Positions 21,652 to 33,706 of a stretch of 33,706 nucleotides of DNA are shown in pieces. Each line of letters opens with the position of its first letter. Position 1 is the first letter of the stretch. The stretch is from Pelargonium cotyledonis (lineage: Eukaryota > Streptophyta > Magnoliopsida > Geraniales > Geraniaceae), in assembly GCA_036897625.1 (NCBI GenBank), contig JAYMTA010000244.1:1-33706 (forward strand), written 5' to 3'. The notes beneath the pieces are model-generated. The model worked only from the letters and a program-made list of their open reading frames with translations. It was not told the DNA's origin and did not search any database. Position numbers and translations under genes: made by a program.

Positions 21652-21829
21652 TTGAAAACTAAACAGTGTATACCATAAACAACAAGGATCAACTGAAAAC
21701 TAAAGGATCATTTGAAAACTAAACAGTGTATGTTAAATTTTTGAAAACTAAACAATGTATACCATAAACAACAAGGATCAACTGAAAACTAAAGGATCAT
21801 TTGAAAACTAAACAGTGTATGTTAAATTT
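21652..21829. repeat. Tandem duplication, 89 bp x 2
   Basis: Units 21652–21740 and 21741–21829 start TTGAAAACTAAACA and differ at about one position. Each contains sub-repeats of GAAAACTAAA. A degenerate partial copy precedes them from about 21633. The near-identity implies a recent event. Confidence 0.85.
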
Positions 21830-21970
21830 TGGGTGAATTTGGTCAAGTTCATAAATTTGGAGAACTTGATGTGAGCTTCACAGGATGTGTACTTGTTTCA
21901 CTGCAATGGCAAGAAAGTGGATACAAGTAGATTTTAGATGGGTACAAGCACTTGTGGATAATTGTGTTTA

Positions 21971-22052
21971 TCCAATATGGGAAGTAACCCATTCTTTCTT
22001 TAGTTTCTAGCTTCCAATATGGGAAGTAACCCATTCTTTAGTTTCTAGCTTC
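21971..22052. repeat. Tandem duplication, period 42 bp
   Basis: TCCAATATGGGAAGTAACCC starts at 21971 and again at 22013. The second copy lacks four bases of the CTTT run. Confidence 0.8.
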
Positions 22053-22372
22053 AAGCACACATTTTTATTGGCTCTGTATCATGTGCATACCTTTCAACAT
22101 CCATATCGATCCTCTGAAGAAATTGCCTGGTGGTTTCCTAAACCAAGGACCTAATGTTGGTCCATGCCCGCCATGGAATTGGCATATAAGTTCATTGCAC
22201 GAATACTACTACTAAAGGCGACTCAATTATCAATTCTCTTCTTGGCCTCTAAAAGAAGTTGATACTTACTAATCAGGTATTTGCACTTGTCCTTGACACT
22301 TGATTACAAATTACAACATCATTAGTTACTGACTTTTGCATCCAATCTTGTATGTATATGATGTTTTGCTAG

Positions 22373-24647
<2,275 letters not shown>

Positions 24648-24795
24648 TACTTGTATTCAAATGTTTTGCTTGTAGACAAATAAAAAGGAGGGTTACAAGG
24701 GTAATTATTGTAAAATATTTCAACCCGGAGGTCTAACCGGTTCGTCATCGGAATCAGTTGGTTTTTAAAACTACCTATTTTTAGAAGAAAAAAAA

Positions 24796-24863
24796 TGCAC
24801 TAGCCGGGAGCCGAACCCTGGTCTAGTGGCAGGATATTAAATATACCACTAGACCACTGGTGC
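24796..24863 (-). tRNA. Degenerate tRNA-Gly(GCC), probably a pseudogene
   Basis: The minus strand reads GCACCAGTGGTCTAGTGG at the 5' end, an anticodon loop CTGCCAC (anticodon GCC), a T-loop GGTTCGGCTCCCGG, and CTAGTGCA at the 3' end. This matches the plant tRNA-Gly(GCC) layout. It is 68 nt instead of about 71, has a mismatch in the acceptor stem (C5 opposite A) and one in the T-stem, and its anticodon stem no longer pairs. A nine-T run follows at once, as for a Pol III terminator. Deletion in the anticodon arm has made GGTCTAGTGG (D-arm) exactly complementary to CCACTAGACC, giving an alternative hairpin. Confidence 0.7.
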
Positions 24864-25391
24864 TGTTGTGTAAAAGATCCTGTGATATAAAATATATAAT
24901 ATGTTGATACTTATGTTTTGGATTGAGCCAAATAAAACATCATACCAAAATTATATTTGATTCTATAACTTGCAACTATTGTTTTCATGCACAAGTTAAG
25001 AATTAACTCTTGCTCGATAATTGAAACCTTGCGAAAAGTATCGGGAGGGGAATTTCGGACTTTGGTCATAGAACGTGTACAAAATGTTGACTAGGGATAG
25101 AAACACTCATAGGCATAAGCGTAAAATCCGTCTCTTCGGTAATGAATTCTAGTATCCGTGTGGGGATATAGACGCCCAAAAGACAACTACTATGCATATC
25201 AAATGTTGATTCAAATAGTTAAGAAAATACAATGAAATTGTCTATCTGCATTGATTAGCTAAAACAAATGAATTGTGTACATAATGCAATGGAAAATCTA
25301 CCATCACAACAAAATGTACTCAGTACTTACCCTTGATAGAGTATTATTATTAAACAGTTGCATTTAGAAATAGTAGTGAACATTGAAGATA
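24864..25391. other. Intergenic; 3' flank of GSDA
   Basis: No gene seen. The last 100–150 bp are probably the 3'UTR of the guanosine deaminase gene on the minus strand. Confidence 0.35.
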
Positions 25392-28155
<2,764 letters not shown>

Positions 28156-29107
28156 GTCGATGTCGAGAACCCACAAGTTAGAAGACGAATTGGACCCAAA
28201 AATCTAAAACCCAAGTCAATCTAGATCGAAGAAGAAGACCCAAAAGCAATGACGAGTTTATGGTTGACAATAATGCTGCCCAATTAATCACCTTTTTTGT
28301 TTTTGCTGTGATCAGCAATCACTGGTTATCAATAAAATATGAATGAATCACATGCACATGGGTAATGAATCAGCGGATTGGATTGGATTGGCAAAACAAA
28401 AAAAAATTCAACGAAATTACTATAAAATATTAAAAGGAAAGTTATGGAGTCGGTGAGCTTCTTGGGGATGGAAGAAAATCGGTACAGCTTCTCCTACCTA
28501 TCTTGACTGTCTATGGACTCTGTATTTTGAGTACTACAATGGAGTCGACTATTTTCAACCACATATTTGATTTTGGATATAATTCGATTAAAAATAGGAT
28601 CTTTTTCAATAAATACTAAATACCTACGAAATTGTATAGCTAACCCACTTTTTAGAGTACTTTCCGTTTTGGAATTCTTTGATTTATTTGGCTAATACAC
28701 CATGTTTTTAATGTTTTTGTTATGGGTCATTAGAATTTAGATTCACCAAGGAATAAACTTTATCATAGAGGATACACAATTTTTTTTGGTGACACTAACA
28801 TGCTTTACTATTTCAAATGAAAATAGGGTTGAGAGATAATATTAGTTAGAAACTTAATTTTCATATGTACTATGCTTAGTCCCTTTTGAATCAAGGATTT
28901 AATGTAATTTAATTTTATTATAAATATTTTAATTTGAAAGATTTGTACATAGATATATACTTGTATTAACATATTGTATTTGTGTTGTCCAATTTAAAAT
29001 ATTCGTGAGATGGGTCTTTTGGACCTATGCAAATTGATCACAATGGACTTCACTTTTTCAAAATTGATTTTGCTTCTACGGATCCTAATGAGTTGTTGCA
29101 AAATTAT

Positions 29108-29125
29108 TTGGGTTTGCAAACCCAA
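29108..29125. repeat. 18-bp perfect palindrome
   Basis: TTGGGTTTGCAAACCCAA equals its own reverse complement. Role unknown. Confidence 0.8.
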
Positions 29126-29547
29126 TTACACCAACTTACTCAAAGGACTCCTATAAATCTTCTTCTTCATTTACACTAAATGACGATCGATGTATGTAGT
29201 AATAGTATGCCTTGCTCGTAATTGGTTGTAGTCTGGAGAAACATCCTCAGAAGAGGACCGGACTCAAGTCGCCTAGAAGAGGGTGCTGGAGAGTGTGATA
29301 ACCTTGTTGTGCACCACAAAATGTGGTCAAGTTGTTCGGAAATATATCCTAAATCGGATGGTAAATTTTGTCTAGGACAAAATACCGGCAAGAAGTAAAT
29401 AAGAAAGAATGAGCACTGAATTGTGGAGGACTTCGTAATTTAATCTTGAACATTATTGACTGCCGCTCACCTAATTTTTGGTGCTCATGAGAGGAGATAA
29501 TACGGCTATTTGGCATCCACCACATAAACGATGCGGTGGATGAGATT

Positions 29548-29575
29548 TTGAATTTTATATTTAGATAAAATTCAA
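29548..29575. repeat. Inverted repeat with 11-bp arms
   Basis: TTGAATTTTAT and ATAAAATTCAA are separated by six bases. A second smaller inverted pair, CATCCACC/GGTGGATG, lies just to the left (about 29514–29542). Possibly remnants of an inverted-repeat element. Confidence 0.6.
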
Positions 29576-29788
29576 TTGCATTCAAAACGTGTATGAGATT
29601 TCGAAATGGAAACTGGCTTCGTTATATTAAATTCCATTCAACAAGGGTTTTTACAGTGTATATCTATATATATGTCTTGGACTCTAAGAGCAATCAAGTT
29701 GGTGAGGTGTCATCGTAATGTAAAAATAGATATTGTACCAACAAATTAAGTTTGTATTGCATATATATATATATAGAAGAAGAATGTA

Positions 29789-30919
29789 TCACAACTTAGC
29801 GAATCTTTTGAGAGTTTGTCCAGCTTCTTTTGCATGCTCTGGAATTGCCAAGTTGCATAAAAGTGTCACTCTCGACGATGCTACCAATACTAATTTCTCA
29901 TCTGAATTAGCTGCTTTCATCTTCCAAAACCGCACCTCCCATAGCTGCAACAATTCAAATTAGTTTTTGTTATTTATCTATTTGCAAGTTCGATCGGTGG
30001 CAGAACCAGCTGTCGAAAGTGAAATGACACGTGTGTAACGTGTTCTTTGAACTTTATTCTAAGATTAAAAAATGAATCATCTTCATAATAAGGTAAGTGG
30101 ACCTTTGCCTACCACACGGCTGGAGCCTGCTATATATATATATATATATTAGTTATTGTACATCTTGAATTTAATAAGAAATCTAGCCGGTTATGGTTAT
30201 GGATTGTCACGCTTATTTGTGTTTATCTGGTTGGCTTGATGAGTATTGTTTAGGTGGCGTTGTCACGTACAGCACTTCTTCAAGATCAAGAAAAGGTAGC
30301 CATTTAAACACATAATAAAATCCTCAAATATAAAATGATATATAAATAAATCAAGGAATCATTTTTAATTTGTCGTTGTGCTTGTCTCCATCGATCTCCA
30401 CTAAAATATTGTTTATAATGAAGTTTTGAGAAATCAGAATGAGTCGCTGCTTGTTACGATTGGCCTGAAATGAAATGAGATAAAGCAAACCTGAATAGTG
30501 GAGCCAACGTGGACAGGAGTGGCTTCGGCCACCACAAGGTCGCCGATTCCGGCAGTCTTCAGGTGGTTGATGCTCAGCTGAATCCCGGCGACTCTCTTGA
30601 ACCCCGACGCCATGTGGGCCCCCATGCTTGCCAGCGACTCCGCTATCAACGCGGAAACCCCTCCGTGCAGCCCCTTGAACGGCTGCACTCGCCGAAACAC
30701 TAGATTAAGTTTTCTGGATCGCGGAACGCTCCAATAAGTGTCTATATCTGGTATAAAATTAAGAAGACCGACCTGACAGCATTTCCGGGTGATGACAAGG
30801 CGTACGGACACCTTGTTGGGCGATAACTCTTCAATCTCTGCCCCGAACGAGTGAAGCGCAGGGTCGAGAACTGACATCTCCGGAGGCGGCGGCGGCGGTT
30901 TCCGGTGTTGGTCGTCCAT
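29789..30919 (-). CDS. DHNAT1: Peroxisomal 1,4-dihydroxy-2-naphthoyl-CoA thioesterase (hotdog fold)
   Basis: Three exons, 30919–30773, 30682–30491 and 29944–29789, all join at phase 0 and give 164 aa. Intron 1 is only 90 bp, is a multiple of three and has no in-frame stop, so exons 1 and 2 look like one reading frame. The third exon has no ATG and can be missed: it begins [10 protein letters not shown] after TTGCAG and contains [20 protein letters not shown]. The hotdog domain has the [13 protein letters not shown] helix with the expected catalytic Glu (E64). The last three residues, AKL, are a type 1 peroxisomal targeting signal. The enzyme releases dihydroxynaphthoate from CoA in phylloquinone (vitamin K1) synthesis, which takes place in peroxisomes. 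The proline run after the start is a low-complexity leader. Confidence 0.92.
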
Positions 30920-31272
30920 GTCAATTAACTAAGCTTCTCTCTCTACTAATTGTTGGCTCAGATTTGGTGGAGAGTGGTTGTAGAAGAAAATGTTTTTAGT
31001 TGAAAATGATGACATCGTTACAGACTTAATTACAAGAGATTATTGGCCATGGAGGAGACTTTTGTTTTTCAATTCAGAGAAGTTAATGACACGTATACAG
31101 ACAACTGATCTCATTTGTCGGACTTACCTGCATTAATTTAAACCCCACGAAAGATCTGTGTCTCGACTAATGTGTTATTTCCTAGGAGACGTTGGAGTAT
31201 GTTTCACTTGCTAGTCGTCTCTAAAGTTGAAGTTAAAGCCGAAAATCCTATTCTCAATCCCTCTTCCTTGCA

Positions 31273-31438
31273 GGAACCGGTCCAATCCTCTACCAATTTG
31301 TGCTTCCAAGAGCATGGAGCCCTTGGATGAAAATCCCAAGAAGCCCAAACATTTTTATGGGTATTGCACCAACCAATGGTTAAGAGCTTGGGCTGCCTTC
31401 TTTAGCCCACAAGTCAACCAATGTGTATCGAGAGATGT
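31273..31438 (+). other. Orphan exon-like fragment, unknown family
   Basis: A stretch open in one frame is bounded by a strong acceptor (TTCCTTGCAG at 31272) and a donor-like GAT|GTATGT at 31438/31439. It reads SMEPLDENPKKPK and then FYGYCTNQWLRAWAAFFSPQ. No neighbouring exon could be joined on either side, and 32–48 codons from the internal ATG (31314) is too short to judge. It may be a relic or a short duplicated exon of a gene elsewhere. Confidence 0.3.
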
Positions 31439-31514
31439 ATGTATCACTGATTTGTAGTAGGAGACAAAAATAACCTAAACTAATTGGACAAACTGCCCCG
31501 CTGAGGCGGTTTAC

Positions 31515-31551
31515 GGCCCAACCCGCTCACTTCGGGTTGGTGGTGCTGGGC
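31515..31551. repeat. GC-rich nested hairpin
   Basis: GGCCCA/TGGGCC (31515–31520 and 31546–31551) encloses CCAACCCG/CGGGTTGG (31518–31525 and 31533–31540). It stands out in AT-rich DNA. Possibly part of an old mobile element. Confidence 0.5.
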
Positions 31552-31716
31552 CATGAATCCCACCGTTCACCCTATATATTTACAGTTTTGGGTGAGCGAT
31601 TTCATGAGCGGATGAGCGAGTTAAGGAGAAATTATCGATGTTTTCTCTTAACAATTTACTTTCAACACTTAATTATTCGCATCTAATTTAAACCCCACAC
31701 AATTACTTTGAAGTTT

Positions 31717-31810
31717 CCCCGATTCATGTCCTGATAAATTTATGGAAGTAAGTAGAACTCCCGCCCCGATTCATGTCCTGATAAATTTATGGAAGTAAGT
31801 AGAACTCCCG
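31717..31810. repeat. Tandem duplication, 47 bp x 2
   Basis: Units 31717–31763 and 31764–31810, starting CCCCGATTCATGTCCTGATA, are identical as far as I can read. This implies a recent event or an assembly duplication. Confidence 0.9.
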
Positions 31811-32163
31811 TTTGAATTCAAGCATATCTGAGCAGAATGTTAGCCATTAACACAATTGGAACGTACGTAAAAATATATGCCGAAACAGACTTCATTTCGG
31901 TACCTACACTTGAACTCAAAAGTAGTGTCCTTTTCCCGTGGCCCCAAAGAAAAAAGCAATGCTCGTACCAAAGTTTTGGAGCATCAAATACGACTCTTTA
32001 GAAGCAATAAGATTTCTCCACCAGCAATGATATGTGAAATGTGAGGGTTTAATTTCCATCTCCCAAACTACTACTTATTTATATTATAATTCTAAGAGTT
32101 TTGACAACGACATGTACTATATATATATGCTCACTTGTTGAGAATCATATAGTACATGATATC

Positions 32164-32409
32164 ATGAGGGCCAAGAATGGCAGAGCTGCAAGAACCAAGT
32201 GTTCTTGCTTCTTTGTCTTCAACATCTTCAAATCATGGAGATCATACAAAAGAGGCAGCGATGATTATACCGAAGAAGACGAAGCATCGAATATCAGGAG
32301 ACGCACACGCCTTGACGACAGCTTTTGTCGAGCTATTGAACCTGCCATAGACAGGAAAGCTTCTGATTTCATCAAGAAATTCCATGACAACCGTACCGAT
32401 CATCCCTGA
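32164..32409 (+). CDS. Small DUF761-like protein, 81 aa
   Basis: A single-exon frame runs from ATG 32164 to TGA. The upstream in-frame codons to 32101 lack an ATG, and a TATATATATA stretch (about 32117–32127) precedes it. The N-terminal half is basic and Cys/Phe-containing (CSCFFVFNIFKSW), the middle is acidic, and the end reads DRKASDFIKKFHDN. That end resembles the C-terminal DUF761 motif (acidic start, then A-x-x-FI-x-x-F), found in small plant proteins linked to growth and stress. No membrane segment or signal peptide. Function is unknown. Confidence 0.55.
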   Translation: MRAKNGRAARTKCSCFFVFNIFKSWRSYKRGSDDYTEEDEASNIRRRTRLDDSFCRAIEPAIDRKASDFIKKFHDNRTDHP

Positions 32410-32651
32410 TTATCATGATGAACAACAGTACTAGCTACTCTGTATTTATGAAATTTGTGTACTATACACAATCCTTATAATTAATGTTGATCCATGTAAT
32501 AAAAAAAATTCTTGATCCTTCATATATAGATTATCACTTTGTAATTTCTTTCTAAATAAAGTTCTCTTGTTTCTTGAATCTTAAGTTTCATTTCTTCAGT
32601 GCATGCAAATGCTTCCCTTTTATGCTTTTTCCGAACATAGTAAGTCGTAAA

Positions 32652-32661
32652 CAGTGGCGGA
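32652..32661. repeat. Possible mobile-element end motif, copy 1
   Basis: CAGTGGCGGAGATAGCCTT resembles a motif that recurs at the start of repeated elements in many plant genomes. A matching copy is at 33009. The following text (TTTGAACCCCAGATTCAAC) is also typical of such repeats. No end-to-end element was delimited. Confidence 0.3.
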
Positions 32662-33008
32662 GATAGCCTTAGAAGATGAGGCAATAGTGAAAGAGGAATG
32701 ATTTGAACCCCAGATTCAACTATACTGAGAAGACACTCCCTGCTGAACTAAACAATAATATACATTTAACGGTCTTATAATATGTTAATGTGTCACACAA
32801 CAATAGAATATGAAGTTTATTTCCAATGATAATACTAGTTGGAACATTCCCCAATCAACTTTAACTTTTTTGAGTTACACTCAAGTTTAAAAAAGTATCA
32901 GAGTTAGTTCAGTTTTGTCCAGTCATCTTAGTTGTCTCTCATTTAGATTCACATGCAAGGTCTGTTTATCCTGCATGCATGTGAGGACACAATAAACTAA
33001 TAACTAAC

Positions 33009-33018
33009 CAGTGGCGGA
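33009..33018. repeat. Possible mobile-element end motif, copy 2
   Basis: CAGTGGCGGACCCAGCCTTG repeats the 32652 motif with small differences, 357 bp away in the same orientation. An opposite end was not found. Confidence 0.3.
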
Positions 33019-33221
33019 CCCAGCCTTGGAGGGGGGCTGGACACAATTGTGTAGAGGAGCCATTCACCAATAAACCAAGTAACAATATACTTATATACAT
33101 CTAAAAATTATATAGTATATATGTTATTTTGCTCCTACCTATTACGGCCAACCCTTAGCTCCTTCATTGTAGATAACAAACGGTTTTCTTTAATAAAAGA
33201 GGATGTGAAACAAACCTCTCA

Positions 33222-33363
33222 AGAATCATGCATGCAATAAACACAAACAATTATAATTTATCAGTTTAAACCTCAGAGAGTTATGTGGAAAGAATCATGC
33301 ATGCAAGAAACACAACAATTATAATTTATCAGTTCATGAGAACCTCAGTGAGTTATGTGGAAA
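33222..33363. repeat. Tandem duplication, period 69 bp
   Basis: AGAATCATGCATGCAA starts at 33222 and 33291, followed in both by ACAATTATAATTTATCAGTT and GAGTTATGTGGAA. Small insertions separate the copies. Confidence 0.8.
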
Positions 33364-33626
33364 AAAGCCTAATTTTCATTGTTCCATGGATTATATATCA
33401 AGAATGAGACACATGCCTAAAAAATTGTTCCCTCAATCATATATTGCCCAGACGTAACAGTATCCACCTTCTCTTCTCTATCAGATCTTTATTCTGATAT
33501 AAAAACAAAAAGCAAACAATTTGGTATACATAGGGAATACAAGAAACCATATATATATACACTGATTAAACTAAACCAGAAAAAAAAAAAGGCAAAAGAC
33601 AAATTTTACGTTATAGACTAATGCAA

Positions 33627-33706
33627 CTAGTATATTTTGTGCACACCATATTCTGGAGATGCCTTAAGAGATTGTAGCCAGCTTGAATGCACTGATAGAG
33701 GTACGG
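33627..33706 (-). CDS. Possible 3' end of a gene entering from the right edge
   Basis: The minus strand reads VPLSVHSSWLQSLKASPEYG then VHKIY and TAG (33629–33627). It is open to the edge but covers only 26 codons. Composition is coding-like, and an AT-rich 3' flank follows to the left. A different frame also stays open for 13 codons, so this is weak. Family unknown. Confidence 0.3.
   Translation of the reverse strand, partial: VPLSVHSSWLQSLKASPEYGVHKIY

Larger units (their letters stand above)
28156..29788. other. Intergenic: GSDA promoter and AT-rich spacer
   Basis: The left few hundred bases should hold the GSDA leader and promoter. Further right there is a short plus-strand frame from 29027 to about 29179 (starts MQIDHNGLHFFKIDF) with coding-like composition but no known family. 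An 18-bp perfect palindrome lies inside it (29108–29125), and a hairpin with 11-bp arms follows at 29548–29575. No RNA gene was recognised. The 71- and 78-codon minus-strand frames lack any recognisable domain. Confidence 0.35.

Noticed and set aside
21633..21829. CRISPR-like direct repeats
   Set aside because: These are two adjacent 89-bp copies without unique spacers, in plant nuclear DNA.
29733..29963. 76-codon plus-strand frame
   Set aside because: It is antisense to the third DHNAT1 exon, which fits a known family and joins in phase.

Overview
This is a window of plant nuclear DNA. The genes have many short GT–AG introns, AT-rich spacers and plant-specific families (phytepsin-type aspartic protease with a saposin insert, LEA protein, DGAT3, F-box/FBD and PPR relics, a MUSTANG-type domesticated transposase). 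Gene density and intron size suggest a eudicot with a compact genome. A rosid, perhaps Rosaceae, is a guess and not shown by the sequence.

Layout, left to right. 1–398 (−): 5' part of a secreted LEA-like protein, with two G-boxes upstream. 1293–3784 (−): complete two-exon MUSTANG-like gene with an N-terminal PB1 domain, and a 5'UTR intron to 4015. 5020–5775 (+): possible three-exon micropeptide gene of about 62 residues. 7602–12549 (+): complete 12-exon ABCB full transporter of 1303 aa, with a probable 5'UTR intron. 13689–15134 (+): F-box/FBD pseudogene with three frameshifts. 16480–17115: decayed PPR units in divergent orientation. 18171–18402: SINE with matching target-site duplications. 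19055–20691 (+): two-exon DGAT3-like gene behind an ACGT-rich promoter. 22391–24647 (+): complete 10-exon aspartic protease of 511 aa. 24796–24863 (−): degenerate tRNA-Gly(GCC). 25392–28155 (−): five-exon guanosine deaminase of 186 aa. 29789–30919 (−): three-exon DHNA-CoA thioesterase of 164 aa ending in a peroxisomal AKL. 31273–31438 (+): orphan exon-like piece. 32164–32409 (+): small DUF761-like protein. 33627–33706 (−): possible 3' end of another gene.

The genes are a normal mix of independently transcribed plant genes, not an operon-like system. DGAT3 and the peroxisomal DHNA-CoA thioesterase are, from memory, also near neighbours in Arabidopsis (At1g48300 and At1g48320), so the right half may be an ancestral microsyntenic block with local insertions. 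The spacers and introns carry an unusually large number of short tandem duplications with periods of about 40–125 bp.

All exon boundaries were derived by reading splice sites by eye and checking that phases join. No similarity search was run, so family names rest on recognised motifs and recalled homologues.
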